DNA of 64,000 bases, taken from positions 36,677 to 100,676 of the forward strand of contig DAHVCP010000004.1 in the NCBI GenBank assembly GCA_027314025.1, read 5' to 3'. Below the pieces are notes generated by a model. The model saw only the letters and a program-made list of their open reading frames with translations, made no database searches and had not been told where the DNA came from. Made by a program: the position numbers and the translations under genes. The stretch comes from Acidobacteriota bacterium. GTDB lineage: Bacteria > Acidobacteriota > Terriglobia > Terriglobales > SCQP01. Shown here one piece after another: positions 30,932 to 40,180 of this stretch (position 1 is the stretch's first letter; every line of letters begins with the position of its first letter).

Positions 30932-32200
30932 ATGATGCAATGGCGCGGTTGGCCCTGGCGCGCGGCGCGCGGGACGGTCCGGCGACAGTGGCAGGAATGG
31001 GCCCGAGAGTTCATCCAGCAACCGGAAACTCCGGCCCCGCCGGCGCTGGCGCCGGTCGCCGGCATTTTGGCGCCGGCTTGGCGGCAGGAGCGGCGGCGGG
31101 CACAAGCGGCGGCAGCGGAGTCGGCCCGCTTGCAAGGCATTTTGGATGGGTTGGACACGGCAGTCGCCGCGCTGGATCCGGCGGGACGGCTATTGTTCGC
31201 CAACCACGCGGCCAATGATCTTTGGCCGCTGCACGGAACGCAGGCGGGCGAACGGCCGGCGGCGTTGGCGCGGATTCCGGAACTGGCGCAGTGGCTGGCG
31301 GCGGGAAAATCCGGGCGCAAGACGGGACGCCTGGAGTTGGCCGACGGCCGGGTGTTGCAGATCGAGGTCACGCCTTGGGCGGAGGATGGCGTGGTACTGG
31401 CCGCCCGGGACATCACCGCCCTGGCGCGGCTGGAAACCGTGCGGCGCGACTTCATTGCCGCCGCCTCGCATGAATTGCGCACGCCGGTCACCTCCATCCG
31501 CGGTTACGCCGAAATCTTGCAGGAGGACTTGGCGGCGCTGGGCGGAGGAGCGGATTGGCGCGAACCACTGACCGTGATCCAGCACAATGCCCGGCGGCTG
31601 GAAAAGCTGGCGGCGGACCTGGTGACCCTAAGTTCAATGGAGACCGGCCAATATCCCTTCCAGTTTCAGCGTCTGAACGCCGCGGAGCTGCTGGCGCCGG
31701 CGGCGGCGGTGCTGCGGCCCTTGGCGGCGGAACGGGGCGCGGTGGTGACGGTGGGCGCGGTTGAGCCGGGCTGGGTGCGGGGCGACGCCGAGGCGCTGCA
31801 CCGGGCGCTGCTGAACCTGGGAGAAAATGCCCTGGTGCACGGAACCCAGGGCGCAGGCGCGGGCGCGGCGGCGGCGCTGGCGGTGGAACTGAGCGGCCGG
31901 GTTTGCGGCGGCGACTATCGCTTGCAGGTTAGGGATAATGGGGTGGGCATCAGTTCCTTGGACCAGCCGCATGTCTTCGAGCGCTTCTATCGCGCGGATA
32001 AAAGCCACGCCCGCCCGGGCGGCAGCGGCTTGGGGCTGGCGCTGGTGAAGCATATCGCCCAGGAGCACGGCGGCACGGTCGAAATGGCCAGCCGCTTGGG
32101 CAGCGGCAGCAGCTTCACCATTCGGCTGCCGCTGGTTGCCGGCGAGGCGCGCCACGAGGCGCCAACGGCGGCGACGCTGGAGGAAAAACCGCATGCCTGA
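30932..32200 (+). CDS. phoR: PhoR-like sensor histidine kinase
   Basis: A 422-residue histidine kinase. A PAS-type region ([20 protein letters not shown], about residues 70-90) precedes the H-box [17 protein letters not shown] (His near residue 180). The ATPase motifs [24 protein letters not shown] and [10 protein letters not shown] are complete. Unlike most PhoR proteins, no clear transmembrane helix is visible at the N-terminus, so it may be soluble or tethered through partners. It should phosphorylate the PhoB-like regulator three genes downstream. Its stop codon lies within the start region of pstB. ATG 30932 follows AGGTGG. Confidence 0.87.
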   Translation: MMQWRGWPWRAARGTVRRQWQEWAREFIQQPETPAPPALAPVAGILAPAWRQERRRAQAAAAESARLQGILDGLDTAVAALDPAGRLLFANHAANDLWPLHGTQAGERPAALARIPELAQWLAAGKSGRKTGRLELADGRVLQIEVTPWAEDGVVLAARDITALARLETVRRDFIAAASHELRTPVTSIRGYAEILQEDLAALGGGADWREPLTVIQHNARRLEKLAADLVTLSSMETGQYPFQFQRLNAAELLAPAAAVLRPLAAERGAVVTVGAVEPGWVRGDAEALHRALLNLGENALVHGTQGAGAGAAAALAVELSGRVCGGDYRLQVRDNGVGISSLDQPHVFERFYRADKSHARPGGSGLGLALVKHIAQEHGGTVEMASRLGSGSSFTIRLPLVAGEARHEAPTAATLEEKPHA

Positions 32201-33017
32201 CCTTGATTTTCGCGCCGCCGTGACCCGGGCGCGGCCGGCGGCCCAGCCGGCGGCGGAGCCCGCGGAAGCGGTCGCCACGCGCGAGGTCAATTTCTATTAC
32301 GGCTCGCGGCAGGTGCTGTTCGACATCACCCTGACCGCGCCGGAGCGGGAGATCCTGGCGCTGATCGGTCCTTCCGGCTGCGGCAAGAGCACCTTCCTGC
32401 GCACCTTGAACCGGATGAACGACACCATCCCCAACACCCGGCTGACGGGCGTGGTGCGGGTGGAGGGCGAGGACATTTACGCTCCCGGTGCCGATCCGAT
32501 CGCCCTGCGGCGGCGGGTGGGTTTGATTTTTCAGCGCTCCAATCCCTTCCCGTTTTCCATCCGCGACAACGTCGCCTACGGCCTGAAGGTCAACGGGCTG
32601 GCCAAGCGGAAGGCGGACCGGGATGCGGCGGTGGAACGCAGCCTGCAACTGGCCGGGCTGTGGGATGAGGTCAAGGACCGGCTGGATACGCCGGCGCACG
32701 CGCTCTCCGGCGGGCAGCAGCAGCGGCTGTGCATCGCCCGCGCCCTGGCCATCGAGCCGCGGATTTTGCTGATGGATGAACCCGCTTCGGCGCTCGACCC
32801 CATCGCCACCTCGCGCATCGAGGAATTGGCGCTGGAGCTGAAAACGCGTTACACCATCATCATCGTGACGCATAATCTCCAGCAGGCGGCGCGAATCAGC
32901 GATCGCACGGCATTCTTCTTGTCCGGGCGGCTGGTGGAAACCGCGCCGACGCAGCAGCTATTCACCAATCCCGGCCGGAAGGAAACGGAAGATTACCTGA
33001 CCGGCCGCTTTGGCTAG
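32193..33017 (+). CDS. pstB: Phosphate ABC transporter ATPase PstB
   Basis: A 274-residue ABC ATPase. Walker A is GPSGCGKST, the Q-loop is [13 protein letters not shown], the signature is [15 protein letters not shown], and Walker B is [12 protein letters not shown]. FQRxNPFP is typical of PstB. It energises high-affinity phosphate uptake and also signals phosphate status to PhoR through PhoU. No pstS, pstC or pstA gene is in the window; these must lie elsewhere or be absent. The gene overlaps phoR by 8 bases, with GGAGG upstream. Confidence 0.93.
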   Translation: MPDLDFRAAVTRARPAAQPAAEPAEAVATREVNFYYGSRQVLFDITLTAPEREILALIGPSGCGKSTFLRTLNRMNDTIPNTRLTGVVRVEGEDIYAPGADPIALRRRVGLIFQRSNPFPFSIRDNVAYGLKVNGLAKRKADRDAAVERSLQLAGLWDEVKDRLDTPAHALSGGQQQRLCIARALAIEPRILLMDEPASALDPIATSRIEELALELKTRYTIIIVTHNLQQAARISDRTAFFLSGRLVETAPTQQLFTNPGRKETEDYLTGRFG

Positions 33018-33032
33018 GGATGGATCAGGCCC

Positions 33033-33725
33033 ATGCGCAAACATTTCGCCGAGGAGATGGAAGAACTGAAGGAGCTGGTCGTCCGCATGGGCGGCTTGGT
33101 GGAGACCGCCATCCACCGCGGCATGCGGGCGCTCAGCGAGCGCGATCCCGCGGCGAGCGAGACGGTGCTGCATGAGATCGAGCCGGAGATCAACCGCCTG
33201 GAGGTGGAGATTGACGAGCGGGCGCTGCGGCTTTTCGCCTTGCAGCAGCCGCTGGCGGCCGATCTGCGATTTTTGGCGGCGGTGGTGAAGATCAATAACA
33301 ACCTGGAGCGGATGGGCGACCTGGCGGTGAACATCTGCCAGGCGGTGCCGCATCTGCTGGCGCAGCCCGTGACGCCCCCGCTGGTGGACCTGCCGCTGAT
33401 GGCGGCGCGGGCGGAGATGATGGTCCGGGAGGCGCTGGACGCGCTGCTGGCGCGCGATGTCGAGCAGGCGCGGCGCGTGCTGGAAACGGATGAGGAAGTG
33501 GACGCGGCGCGGGACCAGATTTTCCGCGAGCTGATCCGCCGCATGATCGCCGATCCGGCGATCGTGGAGCGGGCGCTCAGTTTGATCTTCGTGGCGCGCA
33601 ATCTCGAACGGCTGGCCGACCACGCCACCAACATCGCGGAAGAAGTGATCTTTTGGGTCGAAGGCGTGGACGTGCGGCACCATCAATGGGAATCGGCGGC
33701 GGGGCGGGTGGCGCCCCGCGCCTAG
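33033..33725 (+). CDS. phoU: Phosphate signalling protein PhoU
   Basis: A 230-residue all-helical protein with the duplicated PhoU fold: MRKHFAEEMEELKELVVRMG at the start, then NNNLERMGDLAVNI (about residue 90) and a second ARNLERLADHATNIAEEVIF (about residue 190). These E/D-x-x-x-D motifs bind metal clusters in the family. It links Pst transport to PhoR and represses the Pho response when phosphate is plentiful. It follows pstB by 15 bases and is followed directly by the response regulator. Confidence 0.94.
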   Translation: MRKHFAEEMEELKELVVRMGGLVETAIHRGMRALSERDPAASETVLHEIEPEINRLEVEIDERALRLFALQQPLAADLRFLAAVVKINNNLERMGDLAVNICQAVPHLLAQPVTPPLVDLPLMAARAEMMVREALDALLARDVEQARRVLETDEEVDAARDQIFRELIRRMIADPAIVERALSLIFVARNLERLADHATNIAEEVIFWVEGVDVRHHQWESAAGRVAPRA

Positions 33726-33727
33726 CC

Positions 33728-34495
33728 GTGAGCGGCGCAGGGCCGGAGGCGAAACCGGGCGCCGGGCCGTTGATATTGGTCGTCGAAGACGACCCCGACG
33801 TGGCGCAACTGGTGCGGCGGCAGTTGGAGCGCGAGGGATTTCGCGCGGTCGTCAATGCGACCGGGGAGGGGGTTCTCGCGCAGGTCGCCACGCTGCGGCC
33901 GGCGCTGCTGATCCTGGATTTGATGCTGCCCGCTGGCAGCGGGCTCTTATTGCTGCGGCAACTGCGGCAGGACCCGGCGGCGGCGGGACTGCCGGTGATC
34001 GTGCTCACGGCGCTGGCGGAAGAGGCGGACCGGCTGAAGGGCTTCGCGCTCGGCGCCAGCGATTACGTCACCAAGCCGTTCAGCCCGCGGGAACTGGCGG
34101 CGCGGGTGCATGCGCGGCTGCGGGAAGGGGGCGGCGGCGGCGAGGAGCTGCGCGCCGGGCCCATCCGCCTGGACCTGCGCGCCCGCAGCGCTTGGCTGGC
34201 GGCGCCCGGCGATCCGGCCGGCGAGCATCCGCTGGAGCTGAGCGATACCGAGTTCCGCATGCTGGCGTTCCTGCTGCGGCGCCCAGGGCGGGCGCTGACG
34301 CGCCGGGAGATCGTGGACGCGGTCTGGTCACCGCAGCATTTCATCACCGAGCGCACCGTGGACGTCTACATGCTGCGGCTGCGGGGCAAGATCGAGGCGC
34401 GCGCCGAGGGGCGGAAATTGCTGGTCGCGGTGCGCGGCGTGGGCTATCGGCTCGATGCCGGCGGCGCTGACGCCGCCGCCAAGCCCCCCGCATAA
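33728..34495 (+). CDS. phoB: PhoB-like OmpR-family response regulator
   Basis: A 255-residue response regulator. The receiver domain has the acidic pocket LVVEDDPD, the phosphorylated Asp in LLILDLMLPAGSG, and the conserved Lys in YVTKPFSP. The C-terminal winged helix includes LSDTEFRMLAFLLRRPG and TERTVDVYMLRLRGKIE. GTG 33728, two bases after phoU, is preferred; ATG 33686 within phoU is possible. The partner kinase is the PhoR-like protein of the same operon. Gene order phoR-pstB-phoU-phoB differs from the usual phoB-phoR order. Confidence 0.87.
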   Translation: MSGAGPEAKPGAGPLILVVEDDPDVAQLVRRQLEREGFRAVVNATGEGVLAQVATLRPALLILDLMLPAGSGLLLLRQLRQDPAAAGLPVIVLTALAEEADRLKGFALGASDYVTKPFSPRELAARVHARLREGGGGGEELRAGPIRLDLRARSAWLAAPGDPAGEHPLELSDTEFRMLAFLLRRPGRALTRREIVDAVWSPQHFITERTVDVYMLRLRGKIEARAEGRKLLVAVRGVGYRLDAGGADAAAKPPA

Positions 34496-34727
34496 CGCCG
34501 CGCGCCGGCGCTGCGCCGTCGCGCTGGCGTACTTGCCTGCGGTGGTTCCCTGTCGCCTGCCGCGCGGAGCTTGCCCGTCGACAGGTTGATAGGCGCGGCC
34601 CCCGCAATGGCGGCAATGTATCGCGAAATACAGTGCCCTTCCTGGCGCGGCGCGGCAGACAAACCACCGGCGGGGAGGTATACTGCACCCGTTCCCGTTC
34701 ACCTTTGATCCAAGGAGATCTGCTCAC

Positions 34728-35621
34728 ATGCTCAATCGCCGCGCGTTCCTCACCTCCGCCCTCACCACCGCCGCCGGCGGCGCCGCTTTGGCGGCGACCC
34801 GGCTGCCCGCCTTCGCCGCCGAACCACTGGCTTGGCCGGGTGCCATCGGTCTGGAAATCTACACCGTGCGGCATATGTTCGCGCAAGCGCCGGAAAAGAC
34901 GCTGCGCGAAGTGCGCAGCGCCGGCTATAAGGCGGTGGAGCTGGATTTGCACGCGCTGCCGGGCGGGGTGGCGGGAACCAAACGGGATTTGGCGCGGGCG
35001 GGGCTGGTCACCTGGAGCGGCACCTGGACCATGCCGGGCAGCCCGGCGGAATGGGAAACCACCATCAGTCACGCCAAGGCGCTGGGCATGGGCTACATCG
35101 TCTGCATGGAGCCGATCCTGAAACCGGCATCGTACTGGCGGCAACGGGCGAAGCTGCTGGCGCGGGCCGGCGACCAGGCGGCGCGGCGCGGTGTGCAGCT
35201 CTGCTATCACCCGCACTGGCCGGAGTTCGTGAATGTCGGCGGCGGGCCGTCGGCGATGGATGTCTTCCTGAAGGAGACGACGCCGCGACAGTTGCAAATC
35301 GAGGCGGATATCTTTTGGATGGTCTGGGCGAAGCAGGACCCCGTGGCGTGGTTCCGGCGCGCTCCGGGCCGCTTTCCGCTGCTGCACATCAAGGACATGA
35401 AGAAGCACATGCCGGCGGGCGACCATTTCGACGCCTGGCCGAAGCCGGGAACCATCCCGTTCGATTACGTCGGCGGCGGGCGCATTGATTGGCCGCGGAT
35501 TTTCCGCCACGTCAAACTGGCCGGAACCAAGCACATCTATGTCGAGCAGGATTATTGCAGCCTGCCGATCTTGACCAGCATCCGGCGCAGCTACAACTAT
35601 CTGCGCCATCTGCGAGCGTAG
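34728..35621 (+). CDS. TAT-exported sugar isomerase/epimerase-like TIM barrel
   Basis: A 297-residue protein with a TAT-like signal (LNRRAFLTSALTTAAGG) and a xylose-isomerase-like barrel. GYKAVELDLHAL, VQLCYHPHWPEF, LQIEADIFWM and LLHIKDMKKH give the likely metal-binding Glu/His/Asp/His residues. A strong AAGGAG lies upstream of ATG 34728. Acidobacterial and Bacteroidota genomes often carry exported members of this family near glycosidases; the substrate is unknown. It is a single gene. Confidence 0.85.
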   Translation: MLNRRAFLTSALTTAAGGAALAATRLPAFAAEPLAWPGAIGLEIYTVRHMFAQAPEKTLREVRSAGYKAVELDLHALPGGVAGTKRDLARAGLVTWSGTWTMPGSPAEWETTISHAKALGMGYIVCMEPILKPASYWRQRAKLLARAGDQAARRGVQLCYHPHWPEFVNVGGGPSAMDVFLKETTPRQLQIEADIFWMVWAKQDPVAWFRRAPGRFPLLHIKDMKKHMPAGDHFDAWPKPGTIPFDYVGGGRIDWPRIFRHVKLAGTKHIYVEQDYCSLPILTSIRRSYNYLRHLRA

Positions 35622-35719
35622 CCGCCAGGCGGTCCGACAGCGCCACCGGTCGGTGGGCGATGAACGTCGGCGCGCCGGGTCATTGGCGCGCGCGGCCCCG
35701 CGACTGGAGTTTCCGCCGG

Positions 35720-36832
35720 CTAGGAGCGGCGGCGCGGGAACAGCGCGCGGCGCGCTTGCCCCATCGCCTGGATGGCGCGAAATCGCCGGTGCTTCCAGAG
35801 CACGTTCTGTAGCCGCTGTTTGCCGCGGGGTCCGTGGAAATCCACCAACCCGAGCCGCGCCAGGAACGCGAACAGTTGGTGATCCTCGCCCCCCGCGACC
35901 CCCACGGCCGCGCCGCGGAAGATGGCCCCTTCGCGCATCAGGATCCGGTCGGCGGCGAACACCGGCGCCGCCGGCTGGGTCTGCACATGGCCGCAATAAT
36001 CGAAGAACGGGCCGTCGCGGGCCCGCCGCCCCGGCAGGATCCGCCCCTCGATGACGATTTCGGCGCCCGCGGGAACATCCAAGCCGGTTGCCTCGAGGCG
36101 CAGCAGCTCGACCGGCGCCTGTTGCAGCGCGCCGGCCAGACCATATTCGTCCATTCCTCGCGGACAACTGGCAGCGCCGGCGATGACGCAGGACTCCGGA
36201 ACGCCGATGGCCACGGCCATGGGCAGCGGCTGGCCGATCCGCTCGGCTTTGGCGAGGTGCGCCCCCAAGCCGGTGCCCGCCATGGCATTCACCGTGGCGC
36301 GCGCGGGGCCCAGAACCTGCATCCGATAGACGCCGACGTTGCGCTCTCCGGTTTCCGGATCCCGTGTGATGTTTAGATGCCAGGTGCCCAGATAGCGGCC
36401 GGCATCCTGGTCGCTCCATTGCGGGACGGGCAGCCGCAGGAGGTCCACGGCCCCGCCCTCGGCCACGCATGCCAGGAATGGCGCGGACGGCGCCATCACC
36501 GGCGCCACCGGCGCCGCCAGCCTCCGCCGGCAAGCAGCGGCGATGGCGCGGGCCGGCGCCTCGGGATCCAACCCCAAAGCGAGCGCAATGGCGGCGCGGC
36601 CGAACAGGCCGTTCACGAACACCTGCCAGCCCGGATAACCGCGAATCGCGGTGAACAGCAGCGGCGCTCGCTCCGCCCGCGCGCGCGCGCCGAGTTCGCA
36701 TCGCCAGTCCACCGTCTCCCGCACCCGCGTCAGGTGGCCGCCCGCCTCGAGCCGGCCGACAAATTCGCGCAGATCGCCAGGCGGAGCGGCGCGCGGCGCG
36801 GATGGCGGCGGCGCAAGCGCCGTTGCGCGCAT
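35720..36832 (-). CDS. UbiD-family (de)carboxylase
   Basis: A 370-residue UbiD-like protein. The central signatures are GTWHLNITRDPETGERNVGVYR (binding site for prenylated FMN and metal) and a following FDYCGHVQTQ segment. It would remove or add a carboxyl group on an aromatic or alpha,beta-unsaturated acid and needs prenylated FMN from a UbiX protein not seen here. It is shorter than the roughly 490-residue UbiD of E. coli. The start overlaps the hemB stop as TGATG, so it is co-translated. The substrate is unknown. Confidence 0.8.
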   Translation of the reverse strand: MRATALAPPPSAPRAAPPGDLREFVGRLEAGGHLTRVRETVDWRCELGARARAERAPLLFTAIRGYPGWQVFVNGLFGRAAIALALGLDPEAPARAIAAACRRRLAAPVAPVMAPSAPFLACVAEGGAVDLLRLPVPQWSDQDAGRYLGTWHLNITRDPETGERNVGVYRMQVLGPARATVNAMAGTGLGAHLAKAERIGQPLPMAVAIGVPESCVIAGAASCPRGMDEYGLAGALQQAPVELLRLEATGLDVPAGAEIVIEGRILPGRRARDGPFFDYCGHVQTQPAAPVFAADRILMREGAIFRGAAVGVAGGEDHQLFAFLARLGLVDFHGPRGKQRLQNVLWKHRRFRAIQAMGQARRALFPRRRS

Positions 36833-37872
36833 CACCGGCTCCTGAGCGCCCCCGCGGCCATGTCCGGCGGCGCCACGGCGGACGCGGCGGCCGTCCCGGA
36901 GCGCAGCAGCTCCGCGGCGCGCTTCGCGAAGTAGGTGATGATCAGGTCCGCCCCGGCGCGCCGCATGCAGGCCAGCGCCTCCATCATGACGGCGTCGCGA
37001 TCCAGGCGCCCCAAGCGCGCCGCGGCATCCATCATCGTGTACTCGCCGCTGACATTGTAGACGGCCAGCGGCATGCCGAATTCCCGCTTCGCCCGCGCCA
37101 CGATGTCCAAATAGAACAGCGCCGGCTTCACCATCACGATGTCGGCGCCCTCCTCGACGTCCAGCGCGATCTCCCGCATGGCTTCGTCGCCGTTGGCGCA
37201 ATCCATTTGATGGGTCCGCTTGTCGCCGAACGCCAACTGGGAGTTCGTGGCCGCGCGGAAAAAGGGATTGTAGAGCTCCGAGGCGTATTTCGCCGCATAG
37301 GCCATGATGGGCAGATGGCTGAAGCCCTGCGCGTCCAGGGCGTGCCGCAGGGCCTGAATCTGGCCGTCCAACATCGCCGCCGGGGCCACCATGTCGCTGC
37401 CGGCTTCGGCGTGCGACAGCGCGATCCGCTGGAGCAGCTCCAGCGACGCGTCGTTCTCGAGATAGCCGTCGCGCAGAAAGCCGCAATGGCCGCTGGTGGT
37501 GTATTCGCAGCCGCAGACGTCGGTGATCACGACCAGGGAGGGCGCCGCCCGCTTCAAGGCCCGCACCGCGCGCTGCACCGTGCCGCCGGCGGCGTAGGCT
37601 TCCGAGGCGAGTTCGTCCTTGGCCTCCGGCAGTCCAAACAGCAGCACCGCGTGGATGCCGAGGTCCTGCGCCGCGCGCGCCTCCTCCACCAAGCGGTCCA
37701 CCGACAGATGGTAGTTGCCGGGCAGCGGCTCGATCTCCCGCTTGACGCCATGGCCGGGCACCGCGAACAGGGGGAGGATGAGCCGGCCCGCGGACAATTC
37801 CGTCTCGCGCACCAGCGCGCGCAGCACGGCGTTTCGCCGCAGCCGTCTTGGTCGTTGCAGGGGAAATCCCAT
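36832..37872 (-). CDS. hemB: Porphobilinogen synthase (HemB)
   Basis: A 346-residue delta-aminolevulinate dehydratase. The zinc site is the cysteine cluster VCGCEYTTSGHCGFL (about residues 123-137). The two active-site lysines lie in AAKYASELYNPFFRAA and MVKPALFYLD. It condenses two 5-aminolevulinate molecules to porphobilinogen in heme and cobalamin synthesis. ATG 37872 follows AGGAACCC. It lies in the middle of a three-gene operon between an acyl-adenylating enzyme and a UbiD-type decarboxylase, an unusual setting for a heme gene. Full length. Confidence 0.95.
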   Translation of the reverse strand: MGFPLQRPRRLRRNAVLRALVRETELSAGRLILPLFAVPGHGVKREIEPLPGNYHLSVDRLVEEARAAQDLGIHAVLLFGLPEAKDELASEAYAAGGTVQRAVRALKRAAPSLVVITDVCGCEYTTSGHCGFLRDGYLENDASLELLQRIALSHAEAGSDMVAPAAMLDGQIQALRHALDAQGFSHLPIMAYAAKYASELYNPFFRAATNSQLAFGDKRTHQMDCANGDEAMREIALDVEEGADIVMVKPALFYLDIVARAKREFGMPLAVYNVSGEYTMMDAAARLGRLDRDAVMMEALACMRRAGADLIITYFAKRAAELLRSGTAAASAVAPPDMAAGALRSR

Positions 37873-37880
37873 GGGTTCCT

Positions 37881-39506
37881 CTATACGCAGGCGGCGGTCC
37901 GCGTCTCCGGACGCGCGCGCGCGGAATAAAACGGAAAAATCTTGCCGCTCCGGGTCGGCGCCGGATCCCGGCGGGTGACGCGCACCATCCCCGACTGGCG
38001 CCACATCAGCACGCCGGACTCCGCCCAGGACTCCGGCGTATCCCGCCCGCGGCGCAACAGGCTCAGGAACTCCTCCACGACGGCGGCTTCGTCCATCGCG
38101 CCGAGATGGGGGCTGATCAGCAGCTGGAGCCGCGTCAACCCATCGTCATCCTCCGCCTCCATCAGCTGATAGTCGCCGCTCCTGCCGCCGAACGCGCGCG
38201 GCAGATCGTGCTCGAGGATGCGCACCAGGTCGGTGTCCACGAACGTCACGCCTTCCCCGGTGAGTTTCTCGTAACTGCGAATGTCCCCGAGGGTGACATC
38301 GAACCCGATCTCGGTGAATGGACAGGAGCAGTTGTCCGCCGCCAGTTCGCCGTAGTCCCCCATGCCGACGTTCAGCAGCAGCTTGGGAGACTCAAACAGC
38401 AGCGTGGTGAACAGGTACTCGTCCAGCTCGACGCCGAAATTCGGCGCCACCTCGCGGTGCGGGATGACGGCCACCGCGTCCTTGTACAAATGGCAGTGGT
38501 CGGCGTGGCGGTGCGCCTGGCCGCAGCCGGCCGCGATCACGCCGGCCTCGGAGATGCCGTACACCGGCACCGCCGCCGCGCCCGCCGCCGCGATCTCCCG
38601 CTCCTTGTGCCGGGTGAGGGGCTCGCCGGTCACCAGGAATCTGGTCCCCGTCAGGTCCAGGTTCAGGTCGGCGGCGGCATGGCAGACGCGCACGGCGGAG
38701 GCGGCAAACGTATAGACCACGCAGCGGCCGCATTCTTGCCGGGCTTGCTCCGCCCAGCGCGCCACGCGGCCGGCGTCTTCCAAGGCGGTGAACTCCGGCT
38801 CCGCCAGCGGATTGCCGCAGGCGCGATGGATGGCGAAGATCGCGCCGACGCCCAGCCGCTTCTCCCAATCCACGCGCACCTGGTCCTCGGACACCTGGGA
38901 AAACCACCGCCGCACCGGATTGCCGATATGCGCGAAGCGCAAACTCGAGTTGATGCCCGGGGCGCCGGGGAAGATGGGAAACCAGTTGGCCACCGGCGCG
39001 GTCAGGCAGCCGTGCAAATCCAGAAGAAACGCGTCGTAGAGCGATCGCTGGTGGAGATACTCGAAATCAATGCGCACGCGCGTCCCGGCGCTGCGCGTGG
39101 CCCCGCTGCGCACCTCATACGCGCAGTGCAAGAAGGGGTTGTCGAACATCGCCTCCCGGCACTCCATGCGCACGCCATTGCGCTCGACCGGCTGGACGCC
39201 CTTGAACTCGGCGACCGTGAAGTAGACGCCTTCCGCCTCCAGCCGACGCAGGGCGCTTTCCACTCCGTCCCGCTCCACCCAGCCGCGGAGATCGGCGAAC
39301 CCGATCTTCCGGGACGCCAGCAGCGGCAGATAGGGACTGCGGTCATAGTGGAAGATGCCGCGTTCGGCCAAGCGCAAAAAATTGCTCTCCCGCTCCGCGC
39401 ACCGCTGCTTGAGGAGCGTCCGCGCGAGCTGGATCGCTTCGCCGGGTTCGAGCCGGGCCTGGGCGAACTTTCTCAGACCGTCGAGAAAGCGAACGTATTT
39501 GCGCAC
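37881..39506 (-). CDS. PaaK/LuxE-like adenylate-forming enzyme
   Basis: A roughly 541-residue protein resembling phenylacetate-CoA ligase/LuxE-type adenylating enzymes. VTGEPLTRHKEREIAAAGA near the middle is followed by VPVYGISEAGVIAAGC, matching the acyl-AMP core motif (Y-G-x-S/T-E) of the ANL superfamily. YELMEAEDDDG-like and GDYQLM segments near the C-terminus fit the ligase cap. The N-terminal 200 residues are less typical. GTG 39506 follows GAGGAG and begins at RKYVRFLDGLRKF. It probably activates a carboxylic acid as an acyl-adenylate or thioester. First of the operon with hemB and the UbiD-type gene, 8 bases before hemB. Confidence 0.72.
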   Translation of the reverse strand: MRKYVRFLDGLRKFAQARLEPGEAIQLARTLLKQRCAERESNFLRLAERGIFHYDRSPYLPLLASRKIGFADLRGWVERDGVESALRRLEAEGVYFTVAEFKGVQPVERNGVRMECREAMFDNPFLHCAYEVRSGATRSAGTRVRIDFEYLHQRSLYDAFLLDLHGCLTAPVANWFPIFPGAPGINSSLRFAHIGNPVRRWFSQVSEDQVRVDWEKRLGVGAIFAIHRACGNPLAEPEFTALEDAGRVARWAEQARQECGRCVVYTFAASAVRVCHAAADLNLDLTGTRFLVTGEPLTRHKEREIAAAGAAAVPVYGISEAGVIAAGCGQAHRHADHCHLYKDAVAVIPHREVAPNFGVELDEYLFTTLLFESPKLLLNVGMGDYGELAADNCSCPFTEIGFDVTLGDIRSYEKLTGEGVTFVDTDLVRILEHDLPRAFGGRSGDYQLMEAEDDDGLTRLQLLISPHLGAMDEAAVVEEFLSLLRRGRDTPESWAESGVLMWRQSGMVRVTRRDPAPTRSGKIFPFYSARARPETRTAACV

Positions 39507-40180
39507 GCCTGCACTCCTCGCCCCTGGAACGGCATGACCGAAGGCGGCCAATGACGCCGTCTCCTGGGTTCGCCGCTGAGGGCGGGGGTGGAGAGTTGCA
39601 CGTTTTGTTCCAGAAGCGCTCTGCCGTGAGATCCAACAGGCGGCACGGCCGCACCTTCCCCGCGGTCGGGTTCTTTGCCCCTTCAGGTGCGCTAAATTCC
39701 CCACGGCAAAGGGGCAAACCGCACGGTTCTGGAGGCCGGCCGAACGCCGGACCTCCAGTTTTCCGCGCTGGCCGCATCGCGCGCGGCGCGCCGGCGCACA
39801 GCCGCAATCCCGCTGGCGACGGGTAGGCGCGGGCCCCAGCCCCGCCTGCGCTGCGCGTCCCGCCTCAAGTGGCGCGGCGCGGAGCGCTGCCTGCGCGCCT
39901 GGCTGGACCGGAGGCCCCGCCCGGCCGCTGCTAGGCGCGGGGCGTTGCCCCGCTTACGCGTCGCCGGGGAACACCCCGCTTCCTCTGCCGGGGGGGGCCG
40001 CGGCGTTCTTTCGTGCGCCGCGGGGGCGCTGGAAGTTTCGCGGCCTCCACGCGCCCGGCTTGCCCCCCCGGGCAAAAGGCGCGGCCCCGGGTCAGCACCC
40101 GGTTCCGACCCAAAAGCGCACCCGCAAGCCCCGGAACCGAGACTTCGGGTGCGCCCGAGCGACCACCGCCGGCGAGCGCC
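39507..40180. other. Long gene-free region with palindromic repeats
   Basis: No gene is supported over 674 bp. It holds a strong hairpin at 39729-39758 (CTGGAGGCCGGC with its complement) followed by TTTT, a terminator-like structure for plus-strand transcripts. It also has a family B repeat at 39826-39864, another GCGGGGCGTTGCCCCGC hairpin near 39936-39952, and a CTTGCCCCCCCGGGCAAAAG element at 40049-40072 that resembles sequences near 23045 and 56433. Confidence 0.55.
39826..39864. repeat. Palindromic GC-rich repeat, family B
   Basis: Reads GGGCCCCAGCCCCGCC, a short loop, then GCGCGTCCCGCC. The right arm is degenerate compared with the copies at 44581 and 58164. Confidence 0.55.
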
